From the NCBI GenBank assembly GCA_020186115.1, contig WSYJ01000052.1, forward strand, positions 310,001-374,000: a DNA stretch of 64,000 nucleotides, written 5' to 3'. Origin of the DNA: Histomonas meleagridis (lineage: Eukaryota > Parabasalia > Tritrichomonadida > Dientamoebidae). Position numbers and translations under genes: made by a program. Position 1 is the stretch's first letter. Every line of letters starts with the position of its first letter. Below are positions 20,549 to 30,707 of the stretch, piece by piece. Under the pieces are notes generated by a model. It was not told the origin of the DNA, ran no database searches, and saw only the letters and a program-made list of their open reading frames with translations.

Positions 20549-21380
20549 TTAAATCTAATAACGATTTCGTTTGCCACTTTTATTTAAAGCAATGAAATCG
20601 AATCCAATAAATTTCCTTCTTTCATTATGTAATATCCAATTAAAATACCACTTTACTTCATGTTTAAATGAAAACACTGTTTTCAAAACAGTATAAGGTA
20701 TTTCATTAAAATTGGAAAACATTAAAATTTATGAAAATGTGTAAATTTACTGTATATTATAATGCATAATTTTTTACAAGCAATTTGTATTAAAAAGTAT
20801 TTAATATCTTTTATAGGCTTTTAAATATTATTAAACGAGGGTTTCAAAATCATATTCAGAATCATTTACTTAAAAATTGAAAATCAAAACAATGTTATTC
20901 TTATTGCCTCCAAAAAGAGATTAAGTAATATGCTTTAATGGAATATCCATTTTTTAAAAGGGAAAATATTTTTTCAAAATGATATTTTATGTAGAACTTC
21001 ATAGAAATAATCAAAAGTGGAAAAAATCCTTTCATAAAGAATAAGTAAAAACGAGGTAATATTTGGATTTATTGTTGTGAAACCAAAAATTCTGAAATTA
21101 TGAAAAACGACTTGAAGTTAATATCACTTAGCTTATCAAAAAAGCATAATATTGACATATTTCTTAATAAATGTTTCTAAAATGTTTCCATGCCTAATTT
21201 GGTCAAATTTTATTGTTCAAAATAATCCAATTTGAAATATTATGGGGTAATTGAATGGTGCATGTTCATGAACGATATGTATAGTATTCAATCTGTGGTA
21301 GAATTTTCTTAACGTCTCGACAGTTTTTGAATAGATCGATAAAATTTAATAAAGTTTTAAACCAATTTTTTTCCGCCGAA
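20549..21380. other. Intergenic region between divergent genes
   Basis: AT-rich region between the STPGR gene (minus) and the TBC-TLDc gene (plus). No further gene is recognised. AACGAAATCGTTATTAG lies just before the STPGR start codon and AACGTCTCGACAG lies upstream of the TBC gene. Confidence 0.5.
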
Positions 21381-22907
21381 ATGATCTCTTCTGTCCATAA
21401 CCAAGAATGGATAGAAGAAGAAACTAAACGCTCAACAAGATTCCAATCAGTGTCCCCAGAAATAAATTCAATAACAAAATCAATTAAAGCATTAATTCGG
21501 AAAGGAATTCCACAAAAGTTTCGTGAAAAATGGTGGCTTATCTCTGCAAAACTTGATGCGTCTACAGCCAATAATACTATGATTTGGAAATGTATTAAGC
21601 AAACTGCTCAGAAGAAAAAAATTTCAGACGATTTCTTCTGGGCTCCAATTGATTTCAGCTCCATTAAAACCGAAATTCCAAGTGAAAAACTCCATTCCTT
21701 TGTTCACATTGTTTTAGTTCAAAATCCAAAAATCAATTTTTCACCAATGATACCTTTTATCTCAATTTATCTTCTTACAGTATATCCCAAGCACACATCT
21801 TATTTTATACTTCAAGAGATGATTAATCGTAATGATAATCTCTGGTATTTTTTCACCACATTTGATGAGTCCAAAACATTCATGCTTCATCTTAATAGTA
21901 TTCTTTATCTCAAATGCGGTTCTATTTCTAAGCATGCCAAAGCCATTAACATGGACATTACTGAACTCTTTTTAGAATTTTGTTGTAAATTTTTTAATCC
22001 ATATGTTTCATTTCAAATTTCTCTTAGTATTTTCGATGCATATATGAACGAGGGCATCAAAATCCTTATCCGGTTCTTTGTTGCTCTTTTTATTATGTAT
22101 AAAAAGCAATTTCTCCAAGCGCAAACGACTACTGAATTCTGGTCCACTTTTATAGATAAACTACACAAACTCACTTCACCTAAAGATTTCAACTTATGGG
22201 CCAAATATGCGTATGACATATCTATATCACGTACCAAGCAAATACGTCATCCATCCAAAGTTAACAAAGTTCTTAAGTCCACTTCATGTCATAATAGTCT
22301 AAATGATCAAATTCGCCGAAGTCAAATCATCCAAGCTATTGGACATTTCCCAGGCAAATTATTAAATGGCGCATGCTTTTATGAGCTCACTAATTACTTT
22401 CCTGGTAGTATTCGTTTTTGTAAGCCAACATTAGTATTCAAAATGGAAGATAACGGAACGTCAATATTAACAATGTTAGAGCACATGAACTCGAATTGTT
22501 CATACCTATTGATCCTAAAAACGTCGTCCGGAGTTTTTGGTGCTTATTTAAGTGATCCGCCATCAAAACGAAAAGAGCGCGGAAGGTTCTTTGGCAACGC
22601 GACAACGTTTGTATTCTCGATGAACCCATTGTTGGTATATCCTGGAAGGTCATCTGACTCGATATCTGGTGGCTTCATATCGATCGACAAAAATAGCGTA
22701 ATGATCGGAAAGCCGAACCCCGCAATATACTTCGAGGACCAGTTTCGAATGGTCATGAGTAATTATTGCGAATGTTTCCATTCACCTGCTTTCACGCCCG
22801 CCGATGGAGCCGATATCTACGATATAGAAATTTATAAACTGGACGTTGGAATGAAGAGACAAAGAAGCATGACTTTTAGCCATGAAGCTTTCATAGTGGA
22901 AAATTAA
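21381..22907 (+). CDS. TBC-TLDc protein (TBC1D24-like)
   Basis: 508 residues from ATG 21381; an in-frame extension upstream has only a TTG. The N-terminal half looks like a TBC (Rab-GAP) domain: ALIRKGIPQKFREKWWLI at about residue 38 is the typical IRxGIPxxxRxxxW opening, followed by helical segments. The usual arginine-finger IxxDxxRT motif is not seen; the corresponding place reads ISDDFFWAP. The C-terminal half is a TLDc domain: ACFYELTNYFPGSIRFCKPT, YLLILKTSSGVFGAYLSD, RFFGNATTFVFSMNP, GGFISIDKNSVMIGKP and the closing IYDIEIYKLDV. The TBC plus TLDc order is that of TBC1D24/Skywalker, which acts in endosomal and synaptic vesicle traffic. Loss of the catalytic Arg is also known in TBC1D24, so a membrane-binding role is more likely than GAP activity. 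Confidence 0.8.
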   Translation: MISSVHNQEWIEEETKRSTRFQSVSPEINSITKSIKALIRKGIPQKFREKWWLISAKLDASTANNTMIWKCIKQTAQKKKISDDFFWAPIDFSSIKTEIPSEKLHSFVHIVLVQNPKINFSPMIPFISIYLLTVYPKHTSYFILQEMINRNDNLWYFFTTFDESKTFMLHLNSILYLKCGSISKHAKAINMDITELFLEFCCKFFNPYVSFQISLSIFDAYMNEGIKILIRFFVALFIMYKKQFLQAQTTTEFWSTFIDKLHKLTSPKDFNLWAKYAYDISISRTKQIRHPSKVNKVLKSTSCHNSLNDQIRRSQIIQAIGHFPGKLLNGACFYELTNYFPGSIRFCKPTLVFKMEDNGTSILTMLEHMNSNCSYLLILKTSSGVFGAYLSDPPSKRKERGRFFGNATTFVFSMNPLLVYPGRSSDSISGGFISIDKNSVMIGKPNPAIYFEDQFRMVMSNYCECFHSPAFTPADGADIYDIEIYKLDVGMKRQRSMTFSHEAFIVEN

Positions 22908-22989
22908 TTTTAATGTATAAAAAATAATATAATAATAAAAATGTTGTTTTGTATGTTTAATCTAAAAAATTTCAAACATTTCACTCAAA

Positions 22990-24050
22990 TCATTTAGAAG
23001 AGGGTTTGAATACATAATCAATCCCATTTTTAGATGCATAATCAAAAGCTGTTTTAAGTAATTTAAATATTTTCCATATATTATTTTGAAATATATTATT
23101 TTAAAGATGCCAACATTAGTGCATTATTAAAAAATTGAAATATTTCTTAAATATCGTAATGAAATATTATTTTATGAAACAAACAAATATCAATAACAAT
23201 TCCTTTTTGCTCAAGAACATATTGCACAAGTTCAGCGTTTCCTGATTCTGTGGATGATATCAAAACGTCTTTAGGGATTTGATTATTTTGAATAAAATCT
23301 GTGAGTAGATATAAATCCCCATTTTTTGCTATATCATTAATTATGTTATTGTTAATTTTCATACCTTCATCGAGTATAAATGATAAAATTTCATAGTTAT
23401 AATACAAAACACATTTTCCCCTAAATATTCCAAATTCTTCATTGTCACAATTTTGTATTCATAAAGATATTTAAAGATATCATTTTGATGAAATTCAATT
23501 GCTGTTTCATATGCATCTTCAAATGATGAATGGTTTTGCTCACATAAATGAATGATTTCTTCATTTCCACCTGCAACTGCATATTTGCCTGTATTTTTTA
23601 CATTTGCTTCATTCATAAGTAAATATTTAAAACATTTTACTGAAGAAAAAAATGCTGCATAATCAATTAATGTAACATTTTCTTGATTAATAAATGAACA
23701 TCTTTCATAAAGTGATGGTTTAATTGTTTGATTAAAATTAAAATTATTGTGTGTTGATATTTCTTGGGATTTTTCTGTTTCATCATTTCGAGTTAAATTT
23801 ACAATTTCATTTGGATTAACTCCTTCTTCAATTAGCTTCTTATGAAGTTCCCAATCATTCTTTGATCAAAGGAACTAGTTCCTCAGAAATATTAGTGTTT
23901 AAAGAAGCAGAATTTTTGTTGGTTTCTGCTTTTGTTTGATAATGAGCAAAATATAAAGAATGAATATTTTTGGCTATGGATTTGTCAATTAAATTTTTAT
24001 TTATCATTTTTTCAAATGAATTATCATTAGGTTCAGACAGCAATATGGGC
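22990..24050 (-). pseudogene. DUF3447/ankyrin pseudogene with two short modules
   Basis: The pieces follow the DUF3447 family order: an N-terminal fragment at 24043-23855 (NKNLIDKSIAKNIHSLYFAH), then after a frame change near 23860 DWELHKKLIEEGVNPNEIV, TLIDYAAFFSSVKCFKYLL and GKYAVAGGNEEIIHLCEQNH. Another break near 23400 precedes NAELVQYVLEQKGIVIDI. A broken module (NNALMLASLK, stop) and a terminal module (KTAFDYASKNGIDYVF, then KPSSK and stop at 22990-22992) follow. The sequence is closest to gene 2 at 30708. The 5' end is missing: recognisable coding ends about 90 bases from the tRNA-Gln gene. Confidence 0.75.
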
Positions 24051-24138
24051 TACCCCTTCACTTTCAAGTGAAGTGATGTGTAATATTGCATTTTTCGTAA
24101 TATATTCATAAGACAATTTTCTTATAATTTCTTCGATA

Positions 24139-24210
24139 GGTTCCATAGTGTAACGGCTATCACTTGGGACTCTGAATCCCGAGACCCAGGTTCGACTCCT
24201 GGTGGAACCA
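24139..24210 (+). tRNA. tRNA-Gln (anticodon CTG)
   Basis: A complete 72-base cloverleaf. The 7-bp acceptor stem is GGTTCCA with TGGAACC. The D arm is TAGTGTAACGGCTATCA. The anticodon stem GGGA/TCCC closes the loop CTCTGAA with anticodon CTG at 24172-24174. The T arm is CCAGG-TTCGACT-CCTGG, and A is the discriminator base. Sequence and anticodon match eukaryotic tRNA-Gln decoding CAG. A and B boxes are present, and a T run (TTTTTTG, then TTTTTTT) downstream serves as the RNA polymerase III terminator. There is no intron. Confidence 0.95.
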
Positions 24211-24230
24211 AAATTTTTTGTTTTTTTAAT
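24211..24230 (+). terminator. Pol III T-run terminator of tRNA-Gln
   Basis: Two runs of T (six and seven) separated by one G directly follow the tRNA, as expected for RNA polymerase III termination. Confidence 0.75.
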
Positions 24231-24316
24231 GCTTCATATCAATGTTAAAAACAAAATAATTTCATATTACAAGAAAAACAAATATTTCATATTAATATTG
24301 TTTTAATATCCCTTTT

Positions 24317-24724
24317 TCATTTTATTTTGCTGTGTTTTTTATTTTGATATGCTGATTTATCGCCATATAATGAAGAATAATCAATCCTTTTTTGTGACTT
24401 ATCATTAAGTAATTGCTTAGCAAAACCGAGATGTCCATTTTTAGATACGTAAGGAGCATCAAATAATTGACTCATTAGTTTATCTTTTTTCATTTTTTGT
24501 AAATTCATACTATATGCTTTTATTTCATTACCAAAGCTTTTCAAACCGAGTTCATTTAGCACATTTACAATAGTATCTGTGTCTACTTGTTCTTTATTTG
24601 ATTGCAAATATTTCAAAATATAATTAAAAAACATTTCTGCAACATCACAAAGTACTTCTGGTGGCGAATCACATTTCGTCACGTTTTGTACAATCCTTAA
24701 AATGACTGTATCAATTTGTTCCAT
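24317..24724 (-). CDS. Histone-fold protein, NF-YB/Dr1/Dpb4-like
   Basis: 135 residues from ATG 24724. A longer frame to 24790 exists, but it would translate through the promoter element AACGGTTAT, so I choose MEQIDTVILRIVQN as the start. The N-terminal 75 residues fit a histone fold: VILRIVQN as helix 1, a long central helix (VLCDVAEMFFNYILKYLQSN), then DTDTIVNVLNELGLKSFGNE and IKAYSMNLQKMKK. The ending LNELGLxxFxxxIKxY is typical of the NF-YB, Dr1 and Dpb4/CHRAC group, which heterodimerise with an NF-YC-type partner in transcription or chromatin complexes. Which complex is not clear. The C-terminus is basic. It is divergent from the BAR-like gene at 24822, with 97 bases between start codons and a probable shared promoter. 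Confidence 0.5.
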   Translation of the reverse strand: MEQIDTVILRIVQNVTKCDSPPEVLCDVAEMFFNYILKYLQSNKEQVDTDTIVNVLNELGLKSFGNEIKAYSMNLQKMKKDKLMSQLFDAPYVSKNGHLGFAKQLLNDKSQKRIDYSSLYGDKSAYQNKKHSKIK

Positions 24725-24751
24725 TTTCTTTTTTTTGCGGCCGTTTACATT

Positions 24752-24760
24752 AACGGTTAT
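24752..24760 (+). promoter_or_regulatory. AACGGTTAT element in a shared divergent promoter
   Basis: It lies between the start codons 24724 (minus) and 24822 (plus), with further AACG-type cores nearby (CCGTTTACATTAACGG, CCAACGTTC, ATAACGAT). It probably drives both genes. Confidence 0.45.
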
Positions 24761-24821
24761 ATACCCAACGTTCAAATATAACGATACCATTCAATTTTTT
24801 TATCTAAAACTGACATAGCAA

Positions 24822-25559
24822 ATGAGTAGCTTTCTCAGCAAATTCCGAGGTTTTCCTGAATATCACATGACCATTGAATCACTTTCTTCGCTTCGCAAGA
24901 ACGAGTGTATGGTCATTGATTGCACTGGACAAGTTTTTGCTGACGATGGTCTTCCGGGATATGGGAAAAAGCAAAAAGAATCAACAAAAGAGACAATCGA
25001 AAAGATCACAGCTGCCGGCAGAGAATATTCGTATTCGTTACAAAGACTCTTCGTAATGTTTGAACATTTTGCGGATGATTTATCACCACTTTTTACAGAA
25101 GAAGAAGACTTTAAGAAATGGAAAGTTTTACTCGACAATGCAAACGCTCAAGCAGCGAAAAGTAAAGCGGCAGAAAAAAACGCACAAAAAAATCTAGATA
25201 AAGCTCGTAGATCTGCAAATCAATCGCGTATTTCAAAGGCAGAAACGGAGTTAACAATGGCCCAAAGGAAAGCAAGCGATGATGCTGAGAGTGCAGAAGA
25301 ATCAAAAAGGAAACTTGAGGAAGTTCAATATCCATATGAATCATCAATGCTCGAAAAATTCACGACATCAGTGAATTGTATGCTCGAAAAGAGAATAGAA
25401 GCAGCAAGGGAACGTGAGCCAATCATCCAAAAATTTAGAGAAGCAACTGCGACATTTGTTGATTATGAAGATCCACGAATACAAAAATATGATAATATAA
25501 TCAATGAATTTGAGGAAATGCTTCGCAATGAATTTGGCGTTGAACCTGATCAGAATTAG
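24822..25559 (+). CDS. BAR-domain-like coiled-coil protein
   Basis: 245 residues, almost entirely helical. A short N-terminal part (SSFLSKFRGFPEYHMTIES) is followed by long heptad-rich helices (STKETIEKITAAGREYSYSL, NAQAAKSKAAEKNAQKNLDK, ESAEESKRKLEEVQYPYESS, MLEKRIEAAREREPIIQKF). Length, three-helix pattern, lysine/arginine-rich faces and the central region with alternating A/K/N residues resemble BAR domains of the amphiphysin/sorting-nexin type, which sense or bend membranes during endocytosis. No SH3 or PX domain is attached. The call is from composition and helix layout, so a generic coiled-coil protein remains possible. Confidence 0.45.
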   Translation: MSSFLSKFRGFPEYHMTIESLSSLRKNECMVIDCTGQVFADDGLPGYGKKQKESTKETIEKITAAGREYSYSLQRLFVMFEHFADDLSPLFTEEEDFKKWKVLLDNANAQAAKSKAAEKNAQKNLDKARRSANQSRISKAETELTMAQRKASDDAESAEESKRKLEEVQYPYESSMLEKFTTSVNCMLEKRIEAAREREPIIQKFREATATFVDYEDPRIQKYDNIINEFEEMLRNEFGVEPDQN

Positions 25560-25595
25560 TTAATTGGTAAAACTTTTTTTTGATTTTTTTTTATT

Positions 25596-25895
25596 TTATT
25601 TGAAGTCTTTAAGTTGTCCAATGATTAAATTCATTTCGTTTTCAAGTGATGAAAAGTTTTGATATAAGGCATTAAGAGTTTCACATTGTTGACTTAGTTG
25701 CTCATCATATTCTATGAGTTCTTTCTCTAATTTATTTACTTCAAATATAAAATTTTCATATGAACCATCTTCATACATAAATTGATTTTCATTTTGCTCA
25801 ATTTTTTGTGCTGTATTTAATGGATTAAGGATACAATTCTTTAGCGGAAGCGTAAGAGGTCCTTTCATTGGAGAAACAAAGTCGAAGAAGTTCAT
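25596..25895 (-). CDS. Small coiled-coil hypothetical protein
   Basis: 99 residues from ATG 25895, convergent with the BAR-like gene with 36 bases between stops. The N-terminus is MNFFDFVSPMKGPLTLPLK. The rest is an acidic coiled coil (FEVNKLEKELIEYDEQLSQQ, NALYQNFSSLENEMNLIIGQ). No family is recognised. Size and coiled coil would suit a subunit of a larger complex, but nothing in the sequence proves it. It is treated as real because the frame is clean, the composition protein-like and the start is preceded by a spacer of ordinary intergenic DNA. Confidence 0.5.
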   Translation of the reverse strand: MNFFDFVSPMKGPLTLPLKNCILNPLNTAQKIEQNENQFMYEDGSYENFIFEVNKLEKELIEYDEQLSQQCETLNALYQNFSSLENEMNLIIGQLKDFK

Positions 25896-26308
25896 TTAAT
25901 GATAAAATTTAATTAACGCATCAAAGCACATCAAATAAAACCGCTAACAAAAAAAAATTAAATTTTAAGAATATCGAAGCTGCATTAAAAAGTCATTAAC
26001 ATGCCAATAAGATTACAATTAAATTTTAATTAGAAATTCTAAAAAAAAATTAAATCTACAAATTAATCAATTAAATTTTATTCAGAAAATAATTCTATAA
26101 AAATATATCCATATATTTTGAAAAAATAAAATATTTATAATATCATTTTGTATTGTAAAATTACGTAAGTAGAATGTCGGATTGGAAAAGAGCAACAAAA
26201 AGTATTTTTAATACGTTATTTATATTTAGGGGCGGTTTCTATCAATTTTGAATCCTTTTACTTGTCAAAACCCAAAAAGATATTCAAAAACTGTATTCCA
26301 GCCAAAAA
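25896..26308. other. Intergenic, divergent promoter region
   Basis: AT-rich spacer between the small coiled-coil gene and the TKL kinase. A GC-richer patch, TTTAGGGGCGGTTTC near 26227, is the only local feature. No gene is seen. Confidence 0.5.
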
Positions 26309-29173
26309 ATGAGCGATGAGAAGCAAACCCTTGAAGAACAATTAGCCCCCATCAGTAATTTCAAGGTGTCTTACTCAGATTTTGAAAAAGAAAAGCAAAT
26401 CGGAAAAGGTGCTTATTCAGAAGTATATTTAGCTATACATACACCAACTCAAATTAGAACAGCTCTTAAAGTTCTTACCGCAAAAGAATTACAAGGAACT
26501 CAAAGAACTTACTTTGTTCGTGAAGTATTCATTTTAGCTACAATTCAAAACCCATTCTTAGTTCAATTTCTTGGATATACAGATACTTATCCATATTGCA
26601 TTGTTACTCAATTTGTTGAATGCGGTTCATTATATGATGCACTTAACCATAGTCCTTCATCACCAACTCTTAGTAATACAGATAAAACAAATATTGCAAT
26701 GTGTATTGCTTATGGAATGAATTCACTCCACAAATGTCAAATAATTCATAGAGATCTTAAATCCCTTAATATTTTACTTGATTCAAATTCACTTCCCAAA
26801 ATCATTGATTTTGGCATATCACGATTTCATACAAGTAAGAGCGAACTTAACACCACCACCATTGGCACGCCACATTGGATGGCACCAGAAATGTTTAATT
26901 CATCGAATTATGACGAAAAAGTTGATGTTTATTCATATGGAGTTTTATTATGGGAAATGTTAACAGGTGGGACTCCATTTGATGGACTAACGCCATTCCA
27001 AATAATGACTGCAGTTTGTCAAAATGCTCAGCGACCACAAATTCCAGAAGATTCACCAGAAGGGCTTACGAATCTCATCAATGCTTGTTGGGCGCAAGAT
27101 CCGACTGATCGCCCATCATTTGAAGAAGTATTCCAACAATTTGTTTCACATGAAGTCTATTTTGAAGACACGAATCACGAAGTTGTGCAGTCGCTCATTG
27201 AATTCATCGGTCAATATGAACAACAAGTACAACCGTCGCAAATTGAGATACCCCCTGAACCGCAACCGGAACCGCCGCAGCCGTTAGCGCAACCTCCCAA
27301 ACCGCCGAGTACCCCAGATGCGGCAACACGAACAAGGATCGTTTCTCCGGCAGTAATAGCTCGTTCTATGCCACGTAAGCATTCGTTTTCAAAGCATAAA
27401 TCAATCCAGCCGCCATTACCTTCAAGGAAAATTAGAGATGACAAATCAAACGCTTCTGAATGGACAGCACCAGACCATCATCACCATAGATCGAAGAGAC
27501 ATACAGTTAGTAAAGGTAGTAGCCTCTCATCTATGGTAGATGTTTCAAGATCTATTGGATCTTTCGAATTAAACGAAGAGCCTGGGCATAAACGTAAGCG
27601 CCAAAGCTTCTCACAAGGATTAAGTTCGATACTTAACAAAGATGCAGTCCAATCTCATGATAGTATGAGACCACGGTCAATCTCTTCTAATCCATTTCGC
27701 CCATACACTAACTACGAAACAACAAGCACATGTGGTACTGACGATTCTTCCGCCTCAGGATTTGACAAGCTTGAGAATCCGAAAGCGCATGGATATAAGC
27801 ATCATCTCAAATCAATTGCGTCCAAACTGACGCCCGATTCCTCTCTTAGCTTCTTCCGCTGCGTCGCCAACAATTTGACTGTTCCAGACATATCTGACCG
27901 AACGTTATATATTATTGTCCGCCAACTTAGTAAGCTGTGCAAACGAGATCCGCGTTATGTGGTTAACATTGTTGAAAGTAACTGCGTCACTTTATTACCT
28001 TTTAATAAGCCATTATTGACTGATTTAATTTTGACCATTGTTCTTAGTGTTGCCAAGGAATGTCCCGGATATGTCCCAATCAGTGGCTTACAAACACTTT
28101 TAGAGTACATCAAAGGTCGTGAGCATAAGTTTGTCATGTTATTGATAATCTTCCATCGCACGATTAATAATCATCCTACGTTTGAACCCATCATACATTT
28201 ATACCTAAGCAAATCGCTTAACTTTTTAGAGTCATATGAATGTTATAACTATTTGAACATTTTGTATTCGATTTATCTTACAAATCCACATTTTGTCTTC
28301 ATATCTAAGATCTTCATCTTAGCGCTTGAAACTTCGACTAATCCGAAGTTAATACAATTATCATATAATGCCTTATGTAGCATTAAATTTAACATCAAAG
28401 ATTTACCTATTGAAACAGTTTTGTTACATTTTAATGAATTTCCATATGAAGTCACATCGTTATTATCACGAATATCTATTTCATATATACCCACTAATAA
28501 TGAATTTGTTGTATTGGGACTCATCAAATCAATACAATACACGAAGATTGCGGTGTTTTTGTTATGTAAAATCATAATGAACGATTCGAAGAATGCGAAG
28601 ATATTAATCAAGAACAATAACAAATGGATTAACAACCAAACGATAGCGATCAATTATCAATTTAAATTGTTTTTATCGATTTTTATACATAAGAAATTAC
28701 GGAAATTATTGATACAAATTCCAAACTTAATCGATATGTTCATTGGCATCTTAGAGTATTGTTCATTAGATGCATTACATGCACTTGTTACAATACTTCG
28801 GATGATAAATAATGAGTTTCCTGATTTTTTAGGATATTTAAGTGAAAGTGAATTCTTGAAGAAATTTTTTCATGAAACTTTCACACAAAATAATAACGAC
28901 GTCGTATATAACGGAATTTTGTTACTCGATAACATCTGTAGAATAGGTTACGTAAATGATTACGTAGAAATAATTAAGTACTTCCCAAATATGTTGAAGA
29001 TGAGCACAAAAATTAAAGACGCAATAATAGGAATAATGATCATACTATGCCACTACCAACAAACTTTGGAATACTTCAGGCAATACAACTTGCCACAAAT
29101 AGTAAAGAAGTGTCAGCTGTCGGAAAAGGGAAACATGTACAGAAGCGAGTTCTTGAAGTTCTTCGAGAAGTAA
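26309..29173 (+). CDS. TKL-type protein kinase with helical-repeat C-terminus
   Basis: 954 residues. The kinase domain is at about 25-285 with all catalytic motifs: IGKGAYSEVY (31-40), ALKVL with Lys54, IIHRDLKSLNILL (HRD 147-149), DFG 167-169, TIGTPHWMAPE and DVYSYGVLLWEMLTGGTPF. HRDLKSLNILL and the GTPHWMAPE loop place it in the tyrosine-kinase-like group, which is greatly expanded in trichomonads. Residues about 310-500 are a P/S/H-rich linker with many possible phosphosites (QPEPPQPLAQPPKPPSTPD). Residues about 510-954 are helical and armadillo-like (LYIIVRQLSKLCKRDPRYVV, LLEYIKGREHKFVMLLIIF). The substrate is unknown. ATG 26309 is the first in frame. A 42-bp minisatellite starts about 55 bases after the stop. 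Confidence 0.92.
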   Translation: MSDEKQTLEEQLAPISNFKVSYSDFEKEKQIGKGAYSEVYLAIHTPTQIRTALKVLTAKELQGTQRTYFVREVFILATIQNPFLVQFLGYTDTYPYCIVTQFVECGSLYDALNHSPSSPTLSNTDKTNIAMCIAYGMNSLHKCQIIHRDLKSLNILLDSNSLPKIIDFGISRFHTSKSELNTTTIGTPHWMAPEMFNSSNYDEKVDVYSYGVLLWEMLTGGTPFDGLTPFQIMTAVCQNAQRPQIPEDSPEGLTNLINACWAQDPTDRPSFEEVFQQFVSHEVYFEDTNHEVVQSLIEFIGQYEQQVQPSQIEIPPEPQPEPPQPLAQPPKPPSTPDAATRTRIVSPAVIARSMPRKHSFSKHKSIQPPLPSRKIRDDKSNASEWTAPDHHHHRSKRHTVSKGSSLSSMVDVSRSIGSFELNEEPGHKRKRQSFSQGLSSILNKDAVQSHDSMRPRSISSNPFRPYTNYETTSTCGTDDSSASGFDKLENPKAHGYKHHLKSIASKLTPDSSLSFFRCVANNLTVPDISDRTLYIIVRQLSKLCKRDPRYVVNIVESNCVTLLPFNKPLLTDLILTIVLSVAKECPGYVPISGLQTLLEYIKGREHKFVMLLIIFHRTINNHPTFEPIIHLYLSKSLNFLESYECYNYLNILYSIYLTNPHFVFISKIFILALETSTNPKLIQLSYNALCSIKFNIKDLPIETVLLHFNEFPYEVTSLLSRISISYIPTNNEFVVLGLIKSIQYTKIAVFLLCKIIMNDSKNAKILIKNNNKWINNQTIAINYQFKLFLSIFIHKKLRKLLIQIPNLIDMFIGILEYCSLDALHALVTILRMINNEFPDFLGYLSESEFLKKFFHETFTQNNNDVVYNGILLLDNICRIGYVNDYVEIIKYFPNMLKMSTKIKDAIIGIMIILCHYQQTLEYFRQYNLPQIVKKCQLSEKGNMYRSEFLKFFEK

Positions 29174-29227
29174 CAAAATGTATGTCGAGAATTGTTAATT
29201 AATGAGTAAATAATTAAATAAATTAAA

Positions 29228-29548
29228 TGTGAAACAATTGTTCAGTTTGAAATTAAAAATAAAAATGTGAAACAATTGTTCAGTTTGAAATTAAATGTTT
29301 TAGTGATAATGAAACAATTGTTCAAAGTGAAATTAAATGTTTTAGTGATAATGAAACAATTGTTCAAAGCGAAATTAAATGTTTTAGTGATAATGAAACA
29401 ATTGTTCAAAGTGAAATTAAATGTTTTAGTGATAATGAAACAATTGTTCAAAGCGAAATTAAATGTTTTAGTGATAATGAAACAATTGTTCAAAGTGAAA
29501 TTATATGTTTTAGTGATAATGAAACAATTGTTCAAAGTGAAATTCATT
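29228..29548 (+). repeat. 42-bp minisatellite, about 7 copies
   Basis: Tandem copies containing GAAACAATTGTTCAAAGTGA followed by AATTAAATGTTTTAGTGATAAT. The unit is 42 bp (14 codons), so both strands stay open and give artefactual frames. The first two copies are shorter and diverged. Each unit carries the 10-bp palindrome AACAATTGTT. AGTG and AGCG variants alternate in the internal copies. It lies in the 3' flank of the TKL kinase gene. Confidence 0.9.
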
Positions 29549-29645
29549 GAATAAACTATAATTTATATTATAATTAAATTATAATAAATGGCTTTAAATT
29601 CGAAATTCTCTCATTACAAAACAATATAACAATAACAAAAGATTT

Positions 29646-30251
29646 TTATTTTCCTAAATGTTTCATTATTTCATTAAATTCAGATTCAGAATCCAATGCA
29701 CCATTTTGAATCAAGAACTTCTCAATTTCACGATGACTATTAATTGATGCCCAATACCTTGCAGTTGTAAATAAGAAAAGTAAACGTTTTGGAGTATAAA
29801 CAAATTGATTTTGTGAAAACAAAAAAGAAACTAATGAATTGAGATTAACCTTTAAACCACATAAAACTTTCACAACCTCAAAATTACCAGATTCGGATGC
29901 ATAGTGTATTGGCCTCCAATAAAGAGAATATAAATTCCTGCATGAAGAGTCGAAAATAGACATCTTCTATTTCAATATATTTTCTATTTTCACAAAATGT
30001 TAGAAAAATAATTACGTTGGAATGCATAGCAGCAAAATGAACAGGGTATCGAATTATAAAAATGAAATACCATTTTTATCAGGAACATCAATTTTTGAAC
30101 CCATTGCTTTTAAAAGAGTAAAACATTTTGTTGAATTATAAAATGCAGCAATACTTATTAGGGGTGGATCAGATTGTAATTCCCATTCAAGATTTTGGAA
30201 TAATTCTGGTGATATTTGTGCTGTCACTGCCATTAAAAGTAAAAAATACAA
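29646..30251 (-). pseudogene. Ankyrin-protein relic
   Basis: Two minus-strand frames hold ankyrin-like pieces. At 30251-30054: PPLISIAAFYNSTKCFTLL and KIDVPDKNGISFL. At 29963-29646: WRPIHYASESGNFEVVKVL and ARYWASINSHREIEKFLI, ending with a GALDSESEFNEIMKHLGK tail. The two are in different frames, separated by about 90 bases of stop-containing DNA, and neither has a convincing start. This is the remnant of a classical (non-170-bp) ankyrin gene. Confidence 0.55.
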
Positions 30252-30707
30252 TTGAATTTGGTGTAAATGGGAAGCAAATAAATTTACTTAAGGTTGATGA
30301 ATCATCTCTTTTTATTGATTTGATGATTTCATCCATTTTAAAAAAAAATTCAAATATTTACACGATCGTTATCGTATTATATAACGGTCTATACAATGGG
30401 GTTTGAAAAATTCTTCAAATATGATTTTCTTCCAAATTTACATTTATTTTTACAGCATATATTCTATCTTATATTGAGTGTAATTTTTATGGATAAAAAA
30501 CGAAAATATGAAGATCAACTAAATTATGAAAATTGAATTCATGATAATTGGTGAGAGGGATTTTGACCAAAAATCAAAATGATATTCATATGTTAATACT
30601 TATAAGTTTTATAACTTTAAGGTCATATAAGTATGTGGTTTCAGAAAGGTTTTTGTTTTGACACTTTTATTTTTGAAAATTTTCAACTGAAAACTGCCAT
30701 AAAGTTA

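Noticed and set aside
30128-30406. 92-codon plus-strand frame
   Set aside because: It overlaps the antisense of the ankyrin relic at its start and has no recognisable domain. Support is too weak to call a gene.
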